From Taudactylus pleione (Eukaryota > Chordata > Amphibia > Anura > Myobatrachidae): 64,000 bases of DNA. Each line of letters opens with the position of its first letter. Within the stretch, counting starts at the first letter, position 1. Below, piece after piece: positions 20,577 through 32,140 of this stretch. The position numbers and the translations under genes are program-made. The notes under the pieces were generated by a model. The model did not search any database, was not told where the DNA came from, and saw only the letters and a list, made by a program, of their open reading frames with translations. The stretch spans positions 1 through 64,000 of the forward strand of contig JAUIMM010002546.1 in NCBI GenBank assembly GCA_031769625.1, given 5' to 3'.

Positions 20577-22376
20577 ATGTCAGCATCACAAACTCCTGCA
20601 TTGACCTCTGGCCAGAGACCATTACCTGCTTCACCCAGACAGAGAGCTTCACCATCAAAAAATGTCTCACCCAGCAGTAGTATGGTACATACGACACAGG
20701 CATCACCCATCACAATGCCGTATTATTTTGGGGCCCCCTGGCTACCAACGTACTCTGGGGATACACGCACACAGGGTACAAGTACCTTCAAAGAATTCAA
20801 AGACAAAATGCGGTCGATGTTTAGGCTATACCCGCTTAGTGATGAGCAAAGAGTGGAGATCGTGATCGGGCAGTTGAAAGGTCTTGCCTTACGGGAGGTC
20901 AAAGCATGGGCGGATGAAGAACGTAAGACGGCAGAGGATATCTTCAAAAAACTGGAAAGTATATTTGACTCACGGACTATTTCTGAACTTCGGAACCATC
21001 TTTACGCCAGGAAGCAGCAACCCCAAGAGTCACTGAGGGAATTAGCCCTGGGCCTGCAGGAAGCTATGCAGGCAATCCAAGCCCGAGAACCATGGATGGT
21101 AGAGCAAGTCGATGAAACTCTTATTAATTTATTCATTGAAGGGGTACGAGGAAAAGCGACAAGGGCCCAACTTAGGATGTGGAGACGCCAGAATCCTGTA
21201 TGCTCATTCTCAGAGTTCAAAGAAGCTGTGCTAGATATCCTTGGGCTTAACCAGAACACCGACACTGAATATGGCGCACCTCCAGAACAATTGAAAGGCG
21301 GAAATTATGAAGAGGCCAGACCATATATAATGCCTGACGCTCCATTACCTAGTGAAACGGTTACCCAACAAGTGCAGTCTGGCCAAGATCTGATCGGAAC
21401 CTTTATGAGTGCTGTCACTGAAATAATGAAGGAGTTAAAGGATATTTGTCAGGAACAGGCTGGAGCAAAACGCAGAGACTGGCGCCAGGAATGCGGTGTG
21501 AGGAATCGGTCACGATGGGACATTCCACGGGAGTCAGGCCGACGTCCAACGGACCAATTCGACTCACAAGGGAGGCCTATCTGCAGAGGTTGCCAGCAAA
21601 CCGGCCACATTGAACGCTATTGCATCCAGAGAGAGCCTGAAGACCAGTCCTCAGGAGAGACAGAAGGCATAGGTCCACAAATGAAAGTAGGGCAACCCAA
21701 ATATGTGAGTTTGAGCCCAATATTACAAAACCAAATAAAAGGCATGCCATCAGCAGGTGATGTTACATCAGCTATCGCAAACAGAATTTCGGGCAAAGTT
21801 GTATGGTTCCACGTGCGACGTGGCTATGGATTCGTGAACCGGAAGGACACCAAGGAGGACGTGTTCGTACATTATACTGCCATTAAGAAAAACAACCCCA
21901 GGAGGTACTTCCGCAGTTTGGGAGATGGAGAGACCGTAGAGTTTAATATCGTCAAAGGGGAAAAAGGTCTACAGGCAGAAAATGTCACTGGTCCTGGTGG
22001 TGTTCCAGTTCAAGGGAGTAGATATGCAGCAGAACGTCAGTATTATTGGTGTTATTCACATCGCAGAGGTTCTCCACATAATTACCAACAAAACTATCGA
22101 TACCACGAATATGGAAAGGAGACCGAAGAAGTGGGAAGTGTGGAAGAAAGAATAAGTAAACAACAGTTATTATGTCCGACTTGGCATTATATAGGCAAAG
22201 AATTCCCAGTAGTCTCTACAGCAGCTGAAGAGGTCAGGAGCAGCAGGTCACATGACCAGTGTCAGGCAGGTGTCAGTTGGCAGGGAGCAGCAGTTGGCAG
22301 TTGCAGTCCTGAGGTAACAAAGAGGACCAGACCTGCGCACCTACCTGGCAGCAGTCGGCAGCCAGAGTCGCGATAA
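20577..22376 (+). CDS. Gag-Y-box cold-shock-domain fusion protein, copy 2 (599 aa)
   Basis: Same length and architecture as copy 1: capsid-like region, CCHC knuckle at residues 336-349, cold-shock domain about 403-472 (bases 21783-21992), Y-box tail, then 69 LTR3-encoded residues. Three amino-acid differences from copy 1: Ile16Leu, Val201Met and Arg533Cys, the last within LTR sequence. Two silent changes (AAC for AAT and TTC for TTT) lie around the cold-shock domain. Both copies are free of stops and frameshifts over 1.8 kb. That fits recent origin and possibly retained function, but too few changes exist for a selection test between the two. Confidence 0.93.
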   Translation: MSASQTPALTSGQRPLPASPRQRASPSKNVSPSSSMVHTTQASPITMPYYFGAPWLPTYSGDTRTQGTSTFKEFKDKMRSMFRLYPLSDEQRVEIVIGQLKGLALREVKAWADEERKTAEDIFKKLESIFDSRTISELRNHLYARKQQPQESLRELALGLQEAMQAIQAREPWMVEQVDETLINLFIEGVRGKATRAQLRMWRRQNPVCSFSEFKEAVLDILGLNQNTDTEYGAPPEQLKGGNYEEARPYIMPDAPLPSETVTQQVQSGQDLIGTFMSAVTEIMKELKDICQEQAGAKRRDWRQECGVRNRSRWDIPRESGRRPTDQFDSQGRPICRGCQQTGHIERYCIQREPEDQSSGETEGIGPQMKVGQPKYVSLSPILQNQIKGMPSAGDVTSAIANRISGKVVWFHVRRGYGFVNRKDTKEDVFVHYTAIKKNNPRRYFRSLGDGETVEFNIVKGEKGLQAENVTGPGGVPVQGSRYAAERQYYWCYSHRRGSPHNYQQNYRYHEYGKETEEVGSVEERISKQQLLCPTWHYIGKEFPVVSTAAEEVRSSRSHDQCQAGVSWQGAAVGSCSPEVTKRTRPAHLPGSSRQPESR

Positions 22377-23200
22377 TCTGCAGATGGAGACACCGAACCC
22401 ATTGTGAAAGCTTCAGACAATAAGTCAGCAGGTAGACTGTGAGCCTTAAGTCCATAAGACTGCAGCTAACTACCATCTACCCTTATAGTACCAGAGCAGC
22501 TCCCCTCAGTACTGACTAGTAACACTGGAAGGCATCCTATTAAGAAATACTGCCAGCCAAATTGCTACAACAGTGGAGATAGAGAAATAGCACAATGGAG
22601 ACTTAAATTGAGATTGGATAAGTTGCAACTCCTAACCAAGAACATGGTCTTATCTAGTATATAAAATAGCCTCCGTCAGAGTCATCAACCCGGGCAACGT
22701 TGCAGGCATAAAAGTGAGAATAGCGCTGGACTGTTACTAAAGTAGTGAGCTCATATACCAGTTTAGATATATTTATAAGGTTAGACTAATAGATAAATGA
22801 CTGTAGCTCAAGACAAGTTCAGTAAATGGCCATATATAGAGTTGATATTTACTGAGTGTCCAATGTTATGTGATTTCATATGGTGTTCAATGTACTAACC
22901 ATTGCAGCTTACAGAGTTCGGAAGGACAGCCGCCCAAGCGGCTTCCGGTCCAGTTCCTGTCAAATAAAATATACTAAGGTGTTTGCGCTTATTTATGTGA
23001 ACTAATGTCAACTGAAAGTAATTTCTGAATTCTGTTATTGTTGGTTGAAGTCACATACCAATTATATTGTAAACGTGTGACAGTTTGTTGGAATAAAAGC
23101 AAAATTGTTAATCTACAAGTCGGAATCACTCAAATGAACTCCCTTTTCATACATTTACTGAAACAATCTTCACATCTGTAAGTAATAGTAGTTTATTACA
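22165..23200 (+). repeat. LTR 3 of the Gag-Y-box element
   Basis: Homology to LTR1 and LTR2 runs from AGTTATTATGTCCGACTTGG to GTTTATTACA, where unrelated flanking DNA (CATGTAGCTTG) begins. Private changes: TATGTCCG near the start and a 2-bp deletion in CTACAAGTCGGAATC near 23116. TATA and AATAAA motifs are intact. Confidence 0.87.
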
Positions 23201-23270
23201 CATGTAGCTTGTTATGGGTATATTTACTAAAGTGCGGGTTTATAGAAGTGGAGATGATGCCCATAGAAAC

Positions 23271-25164
23271 TAGAGATGAGCGGTTCGGATTCTGTGGAAT
23301 CCGAACCGCTCCGAACATTGGGGATCCGAGTCCACCCGAACCCTGTTCGGGTGTTCACCGCCTGACTCGGATCCCCGTTCGGGGCCGAACGGCGGCCGCC
23401 TGATGTCGGATTCTCACTAGAGAATCCGACATCAGGTCTCCTCGCGTGTAGGGCAGAGCGCAGTGATAGCGCTCTGCCCTACACAGACACAGACACACAG
23501 CCGCCAGCGGCAGCTGTGTGTTTGTTACAGCAGCCAATGAGAGTCACACAGACTCTCATTGGCTGCTGCACGGAGGGAGCCGGCTGGAGCTCACACATGA
23601 GCTCCATCTTCCGGCTCCCTCCTCAGCGTGTGACAGAGCGGACGGCGCGGGAGCGGGGATACAGGTAAGTTTTATTTTTTTTATTTTTTTACTTGTCAAA
23701 GGTCCGGGGGCGCTACTGGGGGGGGGGTCTGCACTACTGGGGGGGTCTGCTACTGGGGGGGGGCTATACTACTGGGGGGGCCATACTACAGAGGGGCCTG
23801 CTACTGGGGGGGCTATACTACTGGGGGGGGGTCTGCACTACTGGGGGGGGGGTCTGCTACTGGGGGAGGCAATACTACTGGGGGGGCCATACTACAGAGG
23901 GGCCTGCTACTGGGGGGGGGCTATACTACTGGGGGGGGGTCTGCTACTGGGGGGGCCATACTACTGGGGGGGATCTGCACTATTGGGGGGCCATACTACA
24001 GAGGGGCCTGCTACTGGGGGGGGCTATACTACTGGGGGGGTCTGCACTACTGGGGGGGGTCTGCTACTGGGCAGGGCTATACTACTGGGGGGGCCATACT
24101 ACAGAGGGGCCTGCTACTGGGGGGGGCTATACTACTGGGGGGGGTCTGCTACTGGGGGGGCCATACTACTGAGGGGCCTGCTACTGGGGGGGGCCATACT
24201 ACTGGGGGGGCCTACTACAGGGGGGGCCATACTACAGGGGGGGGCCCATACTACAGGGGGGGCTACTACTGGAGCAGCCTACTACTGGGGGGGCCTGCTA
24301 CTGGGGCAGCCTACTACTGGGGGAGCCATACTACTGGGGGGGCATACTACTGGGTGGCATGCTAATGGGGGGCATACTACTGGGGGGGCCTGCTAATGGG
24401 GGACATACTACTGGGGGGGCCTGCTAATGGGGGTCATACTACTGGGGAGCATTCAACTGGGGGCACTGCATAGTGGACCGTACTACTAAGGGGACTGCAT
24501 AGGGGGCACCACTGCTGGGGGACATTGTGTAAGGGACACCGCTACTGTGGGCATTGTGTAAAAGGGTCACTACTGTGGGCATTGTGTAAAAGGGGCACTA
24601 CTGTGTGTCGTAACATAAATAAGAGACACTACTTTATGGTGTAATGTGAATCAGGCCCTATGTGCGGTGTAATGCTAATAAGATTGTGCACTGTGACTCC
24701 TAGGGCCGTAGCCCACTTTGTAAACAAGTACTGTGACTCTGCTGGCCGTACCCCACTGGGTGGGTGCACTACTTTTCATTTCTGCCACTGCTGTGTGGCA
24801 ATGTGTCATAGATGTGCTTTATACTGTGGTGTCTGTGTCGTTGTGCCGCTGCTTTGTCGCTTAGTAACCAGTCAGCTCACTGCAACCTTTGGCCAATAAT
24901 GTTGAAAACAATATTATAAGCTGTGATATGGTCTAAATTGACTGGAAATTAATGTTATTGAGGTTAATAATACTCTAGGAAGAAAAAAAAGACCAATTTA
25001 TGTGATTTTAGCTTTTTTTGTCAATTTTTGTAAAAAAATCCAAATCCAAATCCAAATCCAAAGCCAGTCACCGCAGTTTGGCAAATCCAAATCCAAATCC
25101 AAAGCCGGACGACGAATTAGAACCAAATCCAAATCCGGCAAAAATGGTCCGGCGCATATCCCTA
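23271..25164. mobile_element. hAT non-autonomous element, 1,894 bp, perfect 8-bp TSD, containing a G-run minisatellite
   Basis: Ends TAGAGATGAGCGG and GCGCATATCCCTA are imperfect inverted repeats. ATAGAAAC flanks both sides (23263-23270, 25165-25172). No transposase ORF. Open frames in the middle are glycine/tyrosine runs read from the minisatellite. Related short copy at 37435-37746. Confidence 0.88.
23703..24450 (+). repeat. G-rich minisatellite, units like CTACTGGGGGGGCCATA
   Basis: About 750 bp of variable 15-22-bp units, each with a run of 5-10 G, spaced closely enough to form many potential G-quadruplexes on the plus strand (the C-rich strand is the slc9a3 sense strand). The 292-codon open frame across it is a consequence of the repeat, not a gene. 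Confidence 0.9.
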
Positions 25165-25290
25165 ATAGAAACCAATCAGATTCTAGCTATTATCTTCTAG
25201 AAGGTGCTAGATAAATGATATCTAGAATCTGATTGGTTGCTGTGGGCAACATCTCCACTTCTATAAACCCGCACTGTAGTAAAAACACCC

Positions 25291-25487
25291 CTTGTTTTGT
25301 TTTAGGCTTAGCGGGTGCGCACATGATATGATATATATAGTAGGGGCCAATTATTCTTTCTGGGAAAAGGCTGCACCACCTGAATGGGTTACGTTATGTT
25401 ATGTTATGTGGAGAGTTTGGTTGTGTGCTTGACTGTCATTGTCCTGTCCGTTCTTTAATGCCGCCACCATATCTTAATAATTAATTT
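25291..25487. repeat. Segment inverted relative to 16355-16465
   Basis: 25366-25475 (GGAGAGTTTGGTTGTGTGCT, TGACTGTC) is the reverse complement of part of the segment near 16355-16465. Dispersed repeat of unknown type. Confidence 0.55.
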
Positions 25488-25940
25488 CAGGGCCGGCTCT
25501 AGGGGTGTTCCACCAGTGCGGTCGAACAGGGGCGCCACCCATAGAGGGCGCACCCCTCCCCAACATCCTGATTTGCTGCTCCACCCGTGGGCCGAAGTGG
25601 CCCGCGGGTGGTCAAATCGGGAGGTTGGGGACCACCGCCGCCACAGCTGTGCGGCAGTGCCCGGCCCCCGGAGTGTGAATAGATGCTGCGCGCATGCGCC
25701 CGGCATCCATTCACTGACGTGAGAGGGCTGGGGGAAGCCCAGCCAGTGACAGAGGGCTGGGCTTTACCCAAATAACGGCACTTAGGGGCGTGGCCTATGG
25801 TAATGAGGCCACACCCCCAATTTCGGTAATGAGACCTATGGTAATGATGCCACGCTCCCAATTTTGTTTCACCCCGCGCGATTACAGGGCACATCGTTCC
25901 GGGCTGGCACAGGGTGCTCAGACCCCTGGAGCCGGCCCTG
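25488..25940. mobile_element. hAT-like MITE with CAGGGCCGGCTCTAGGG ends
   Basis: Left CAGGGCCGGCTCTAGGG pairs with right CCTGGAGCCGGCCCTG. Flanking 8-mers (ATTAATTT and ATTTGTCA) do not match well, so the TSD is lost or the ends are slightly off. 453 bp. Confidence 0.65.
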
Positions 25941-27014
25941 ATTTGTCAATAACTATTTTTTACTTATTAAATTGCCAGCACTGTGGTCTGTGCTTTATTT
26001 ATTATATGGTTTAAACGGTTTAAAACAGGTAACATTTTGGGGACAGTTAGAAGCTGCTTTGGGCAACTTCTCCACTCTATCTCTCTCTAAGGTTTGATAC
26101 ATCTCCCTTTAAATGGACACGTAGATAAATAAAACTGTAATCAGCTTAACAAAGACAAAATGTAAAAAATTGATGCGAAGAACAGCAATATCACAAGTAT
26201 ATCTGCCCCAAAATTGTTTTCACATATAGAAATAGCAAATCATTAAAAGCACATAACATTGGGCCATTAAAAAGAATTAGGGGAATATATATTGGAGGAC
26301 ATAAATGAAAATAAGACATAATAAATGAGTATAATAGAGGGATATCAAATGCTTGTCAGTTTTAGCTGCATCTACTGTGTATCGGTATACCAAATATACA
26401 TTTATCAAAGGTTAATAGATGCAGCTTGCTTTACACAAGGTTGAACATAGGCCCCATATTTTTTTCTTTTTTTTCTTTTATAAATCAAGGTAGACAGTGG
26501 TGTCTTGGTGTGTTTCCACTATTACCAGCACACATAAATTCAGTATAACCGGGATCTAGTAGCAGCTGTTGTACCAGTAGTCCTTGGTTTACATCATGAA
26601 GCTAACTTGTGGGTATATTTATCAAGTACCAGATTTTCAAAGCAGCTGCAGCTTTGCAGTTCTGGCTGAGGGATTTAAAAGGGCATTAATATGAAATGCA
26701 AAACACTGCATGCTTTGCATGTGATATTAGCGCCCTTTTAAATCCAGCAGCCAAAATTGCTGACAACATTTATTAACGAGTTTTATCACTCACAACTCTC
26801 GTTGCGTGTGATAAATGGTGCTCCAGCCTATCAGCTCCCAACTGTTGGGAGCTGATTGGCTGCAGCGCCATTTATCATACGCAGCGAGTTTTATCACTGG
26901 TTGTGAGTGATAAAACATATTGATAAATGAGGCCCAAGAGGTGGCTGAAGGTGGGTCTTCTGTTTCTTCTTTTCACACCATGGCTATCAGTCTTGTAAGG
27001 TACGAGCTACTTAC
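25941..27014. other. Intron DNA with a foldback MITE at about 26620-26935
   Basis: 26620-26935 starts GGGTATATTTATCAAGTACC and ends TTGATAAATGAGGCCC, with internal GGAGCTGATTGGCTG hairpins. Otherwise AT-rich with no gene. Confidence 0.55.
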
Positions 27015-27192
27015 GCAAGGATGGCCGACAGAGAAAGCATCTCTGCTGTAAGATAAGACAGATATGAAATAACGAAGACGAATCCAGGCTCAATTATCCT
27101 CACGTGCTTGGTAAATCGTGTAACTAAGCTGAGGATGTAGGCAAAGATGATACCGATCAGCGTCCCTCCGATTGCCACCACAAAAAAAGACA
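27015..27192 (-). CDS. slc9a3: slc9a3 exon: [13 protein letters not shown] to LSLSAILA membrane segments
   Basis: 178-bp exon, phase 1 in and phase 2 out, with acceptor TTTATTTCAG and donor GTAAGT. It encodes [38 protein letters not shown] and [14 protein letters not shown]. The [11 protein letters not shown] loop is a hallmark of plasma-membrane NHEs, and [12 protein letters not shown] is the NHE3 form. It ends CTT GC, so the next exon starts with the last base of an Ala codon. The intron that follows (about 13.4 kb, 13661-27014) holds the Gag-Y-box LTR array on the opposite strand. Confidence 0.95.
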
Positions 27193-30100
27193 CTGAAATA
27201 AAAAAAGCCACTAGTAACAACAGGTTCATAACAAATGTAATCAAACTAGACGTGTGTTGTACAGCGTAAGATAATAATCATTAAAGTGCGTGCTTCTCAG
27301 TTGGACCTGATTCAGAGGGAAGGGGGGGGGCGCGGATCATGCACAGCGGCGATCTCTCAGGCACTCTCAAGTGCACAAAAAATGGAAATGGGAGTTCGAG
27401 CATTCGCCGTGTGAAGTAATGCGTGACGCGGGACTCCGCATGCCCTGCGACGCCCACTTGCCTATGTGAGCAAGGCTCAAGTGCCCTGGTGGATCAGATC
27501 ACTCTACCATCGGCGCATCATTGACCCCTCGAGTAGCCTCTGCCTGGCGCAGAGTCTCTTTTGTGTCTTTCTTAAGATATGGCCACATTGGCTGCGGTGC
27601 TGCGAATGAGAGTGCAGCCAAATGTCGAAACACGTCCATGACACTCCCATAACGGAATCGGTATGAAATACCGATGGAAGGCATGATGGCTGTCAGTACA
27701 CTGACAGCGGCATCCTGATGGTTCAATTCCCGACAGGGGAATGGTGAGTAATGTTCCCCTGTCCTATTTACCCCTAAACATAACCTTCCTTTTTATTACC
27801 CTAATGCAAACTCTCCCTACCCCGCACCCTAACCCTCCCGGTAAGTTCCTAAACCTAACCATCTCCCCTTAGTGCCTAACCGTATCATCCCCCCCCCCGT
27901 GGTGCCTGAACCTAACTTCCCTGCCTAGAGTCTAACCTTAACCTCCCCCCTTCTGCATCCTAATGCTAGCTCCCCCCAGAGTGCTAAACCTAACCCTCTC
28001 ACCCCCATGGCTGATACTTACCTTTCCCCAGTCTCCTTACGATCGGGATGCCATCTGAAGGTTGCCCGGCGTCGGCATCCCCAGTCCTGTCGGGATTCCG
28101 TTGCTGATGTTCTCTGGGTGATTGGGATTCCAGTGCTGGGGTTCCAGCAGACGGCATCCCGGTTGTCGCAATCTTAACCGCATTCCCCTCCCCATAACAC
28201 GCCCATGACACCTCATGTAATGGGCGTACGCCATCAAACTTATGTTTTTCGTGCATGCGCAGTAAGGATATTTGCTGGCTGCACATACGCAGTTTGCCAG
28301 TACAGGGTATCGTAACGTCCTAACGTCCGATCTCTCAATTGCGTCCACCTCCAGATCAGGCCCATCACCTCTCCATTAAATATCTTTACCTCATGTACAC
28401 TTTCTTTCATTGTCTTTAAATCCTAATGTCAAACAAAATTCAAAATAATAAAATCCTCAAAGTATAACACAGTATCAGTTTATGAATAGTAGTTTGTGGC
28501 CATTTGTGGCCTTTGTGTACAATAGACATAGGTGATAACCTGCGTCAGACCATAAATGTAATGGGTGGAACGTTAAGTAAAACGGCTTCAGGAGGTCTGT
28601 AGGATTGCAGGGACCAACAGTCTGAAGCTCAAGCCAGTATTTGTTTAAACTGTAATGCAGTGACAAAGCAAGCAAGAGAATCCTCAGGAGGCAGTTATGC
28701 TTTGTATCTGCACATCCATTGTCAGTTGGGATTGCTATTGTTATAAGGTGACTATTTCCATATTGTTTTATTTCTTATTTAGGCTTTTTTATGTTATAAT
28801 AATATATTCAGCAGCCAGGTACAATGTTTGACCCACAGTACTCCCTAAACGGGTTGGGTACACGATACCGGCGCCCACACTGTCGGCAGAATCCCTATGG
28901 TTGAAATACAGATGCCCACAGGTAAGTAATTTAAACCTAACCCTAATCCACCTTTACCACAGCCAAAGCCTTGCCTTCCCCTCTCGCCGCCTAACCCTAA
29001 TGCCCCCTTTCACAACCTGACCCTAGCCCTCCCTTCCCACAGCCTAATCCTAATTCTCCCCATAATGCCTAACCCTAAACCTTACATTCGGGATCGCAGC
29101 CATCGGGATTGTCAAGCCGGGAATCTGACCCCTGTGGGATAGTGAACGCCGGCATGAAATGCGTCGGGATGCCAACTACATCCCCCCTAAACATGGGAAA
29201 GTTTTGGTGACTGTGGAATACTGTACCACTGCCCACACCTTTCTTTATGGCTGTCACATTATTATGTCCACAGCAAGCTGAATGTTGTTTACCAATGAAG
29301 ACTGGGACACAGAGGCGCAAGTTCATCCCAGGCGCACGGAGGCAAGTTATAATTTCTTGCCCTCGTCACACCTGCTGACACTGTAATGTAGCTATTCGCA
29401 TGCAGACAGGCTATAGATAGACGGAGGCGGCAGCTGATGGTCTGACATGGAGCTCTCCAGTAGTGTATGATGGCTTCTCAGGTGCCGGGAAGGGGTGCCA
29501 TGTATTGGGCGGCCATGACGTTACACTCCGGGTACATGGTTATAGCCCTATGTGGGGTGAATATGTTGTGGACAATTGAGGAGGTGCCCCTTCAGAGCAA
29601 GAGCCCGGCGGCAGGCGCCTCCATTGATGGGACGTAATCAGATGTACCGCGTGTGTCCTCTTTGAATATCCTTCCAGCCAGACGGCACTTGGCTTTGTGT
29701 AATACAGTATGGAAAAAAAAATCTCATGAACAATGTATCATCATTTGTGATAAGGTGTCTGAAGCTAAATTTCCATAGAACTCTAAAGAATATTAACTTG
29801 TAACACCTTATCACAAGTTATGATACCTTATCACAAGTTATGATACCTTATCACAAAATGTCTTGCACTTCACAACCAGTCAACTGTCCGGCAGGAAATA
29901 CAGTCATAAGATGACACATCTGTACAGTATGTGCTCCCACTCTGCACGACGGAAAAAAATGCGTATGTTTGCCCATAGGCACCCACCCCCTGTACACCCT
30001 ATGCTAGGTGCACAAGACACACCTGGAAACAGGGGCCCTGGTTTCCAACTCGGGTACTTTGCAGGGTTGGCCACGGGTCGTTCCCATGGCACCCTGCAGT

Positions 30101-31358
30101 GTAAATGGCACGATCCGGGTGATGATGATCCAGATCGCGCCGCATGCCGCCCGCATGCCGCAGTGGCGCTTGCAGATGACATAATCTCCAAGCGTCCACT
30201 GCAATGCCAGAAGAGCCTGGTCACTGCAGACCAGGCTCCGGTGTGAACGGCGCCGACTCGGGAAGATTCTGGGTCGGTGCCGCAGTCTGAAAGGGGAAAG
30301 TTCCGGGTCTGATTCGGATTTGAACTCGGTTCCAACCCCTGGATCAGACCCTGGAACTTTGGTATTAAAGAGATATAACACATCTCTGATCATAAGTGTA
30401 GATGTGATTGAAGTTAATCTGCACGCGCTCATTTTGGTGCACGAAGAGAAGCCATATACACTTATGTTCAACTGTGTGAACAATTTTCCAGATTAAATCA
30501 GCGGTAGGGATGGCCACTGACTATCGATGGTTAACAACCATCGATGGTTAACCACTAGATGATGGTTCTCTGTAGCTGTGCGTGTCATTGTGTCAGTGCG
30601 CTGGCACATAGGTGTGCGCACAGTGTACAAAGGTTCTGAGTCACACGCAAAAGTGAATGCAGAAGCGTCTATAGGTGGTCGCCCAGCTGTGAGTTGATGC
30701 AAATCCCACTGCAAACTCATCTTGTGTACATCCGTGAGGCTGAATGTGCATGGACTGAGACGCTCACCTTTAGCGCCCGTTCACGCTGTAATACCGATTG
30801 GTGCACCCTTATAAGCCACCATCAGTCGCTCAGTGGAAAATTGCAACAGCCCAATGGCAGGTGCAGTTTCTCTGCCGGACCATGCGCTGTGCGTCTACGA
30901 ATGCAGCCACTTGCATTGACACACCCGCAACATCCCATAGTATGTCCACTGAATGGCCCATTTTAGCGATGCCGTATGCAATTGCGGTTGGCATAGGACA
31001 CTTGGGTTTGCGTGTGTGCAGTAAGAGGTTTCTGGGTTTTTTGTGCATGAGCGTCGCTCAGCTGTGTAAATATCGGCCCAGCATCCATCTCTCCAATTAG
31101 GTCCCTGATAAGAAGATAATGGCGGCCTCGCTGAGAATCCTGGCCAGGCTTATTTGTAATTAATTTAATCTTACCGGTTATTAAGCATTTAAAAAGAAAT
31201 GGAAACTGCTTAAATCTCAATTGCCCAGAATTTCTATTTTACCCCTCTGAAAGGTCCGGCATGACCAGCACTGACAAGAAGTTATTTTTTGATGAACATT
31301 CAGAGGGAAAAGATGCAACATAAGGAAATAGATATTTTTGTTAGGAAAATATACATAC
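27193..31358. other. Intron DNA with several dispersed repeats, no gene
   Basis: 27640-28180 and 28845-29190: GGGATTCCGG/GGCATCCC-type repeats with (CCTAACC)-like stretches. 29440-29640: repeat found inverted at about 57820-57990 (CACTCCGGGTACATGGTTA). 29795-29858: about three tandem copies of a 20-bp unit, CTTATCACAAGTTATGATAC. 30505-30560: AACCATCGATGGTT palindrome after TAGGGATGGCCA, perhaps a hAT end. Elsewhere nothing recognised. Confidence 0.5.
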
Positions 31359-31437
31359 CGACGCCTTTGACACAATCCACACCTGTCACATTGGGGCCTC
31401 CAATGGAAACAAAAGAGTCAAATACATTGTACAATAC
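31359..31437 (-). CDS. slc9a3: slc9a3 exon: [10 protein letters not shown] segment with an N-glycosylation-type loop
   Basis: 79-bp exon, phase 0 in and phase 1 out. Acceptor ...CCTAG lies directly before GTATTGTAC at 31437, and donor GTATGT follows 31359. It encodes [20 protein letters not shown] then DCVKGV, matching the NHE3 stretch between the NDAVTV helix and the next helix, including its NVTG. It joins the exon at 27015-27192 as G|TG TCT (Val-Ser). Too short to stand alone, but position, phase and sequence all fit. Confidence 0.93.
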
Positions 31438-31683
31438 CTAAAATAAAGCAGAGAGTTCATATTAGGATTGTTTGCAATGTATTACCATAATAGTGACAGC
31501 TTGCCCCAGCACACTTTTGCTTACAGTGTACGGAAATTTTTAATTGATAAAAAAATTTAATTACCGAAATTATGAAGATGCGTTCCATTATAATACATTA
31601 ATTGTATTTTTGAGATTTTCCTAACATTACAACACAAGTTGCATTTGGAAATCCAATGCAGCTTGACGGCAATGCCAGGACAC

Positions 31684-31745
<62 letters not shown>

Positions 31746-32140
31746 TCTTCTTTTTCATCTTATTATTATTATTATTATTATTATTATTTTAATTGAGTAT
31801 TTTTTTATTGAAATCTTTATAAGAGAAAACAAATACAAAAGGTACAAACAAAAAAACAAGACAATAGTTATCAGAATCATAAGCACAACCATAAAACAAA
31901 AAGGAGACAACGTAATGGCGAGCAATCGACATGTGTAAACAGAACTGAGAGAAGACAGCAAAGAAGAGGAAACATAAGTCAAAATGCATCAAGAAAGGGA
32001 ACAACATTGAGGCAGCGGAGACACCCACAGTCACACCTTAGGGTGCAGGCAGAGTCCAGAACATATTTGGAAGTTTGCCAAAAGGACCTATGAAATTTAA
32101 AGGGGCATTGCCTTTTGTGGTACATAAATCACCCAGCCAA
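31438..32140. repeat. (AAT)n/(ATT)n microsatellites in intron
   Basis: (AAT)n at 31685-31745 and (TTA)n at 31760-31788 form an inverted pair that could fold. The rest is AT-rich unassigned sequence up to the foldback element at 32141. Confidence 0.85.

Larger units (their letters stand above)
16847..23200 (+). mobile_element. Tandem LTR retroelement array, LTR-gag-LTR-gag-LTR, gag-only with captured Y-box domain
   Basis: Three copies of an approximately 1,038-bp repeat (starting 16847, 19506, 22165) alternate with two 1,621-bp internal regions, spacing 2,659 bp each. The repeats contain a TATA box (TATATAAAATA) and AATAAA signals in the order expected of an LTR promoter and poly(A) site. The internal regions hold a gag-like ORF and nothing resembling protease, reverse transcriptase, RNase H or integrase. 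Internal regions differ at about four bases and the LTRs at about 1% or less by eye, so the array is young. Flanks show only a weak 4-bp candidate TSD (ATGT at 16842-16845 and 23202-23205). It is antisense to slc9a3. Confidence 0.88.
23215..25290. mobile_element. Foldback MITE split by the 1.9-kb hAT element
   Basis: Left GTGCGGGTTTATAGAAGTGG pairs with right CCACTTCTATAAACCCGCAC. The two halves rejoin when 23271-25164 and one TSD are removed. Original length about 170 bp. Outer boundaries approximate. Confidence 0.8.

Noticed and set aside
20577..22376. Reading the tandem gag copies as a host multigene family or an ordinary gene duplication
   Set aside because: Each copy is flanked by about 1-kb repeats with promoter and poly(A) motifs, and repeats number one more than ORFs, which fits an LTR element better. 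Domestication cannot be ruled out.
23518..24396. 292-codon glycine/tyrosine/leucine-rich open frame
   Set aside because: It is the translation of the G-rich minisatellite. Alternative frames are also open and the composition is purely that of the repeat.
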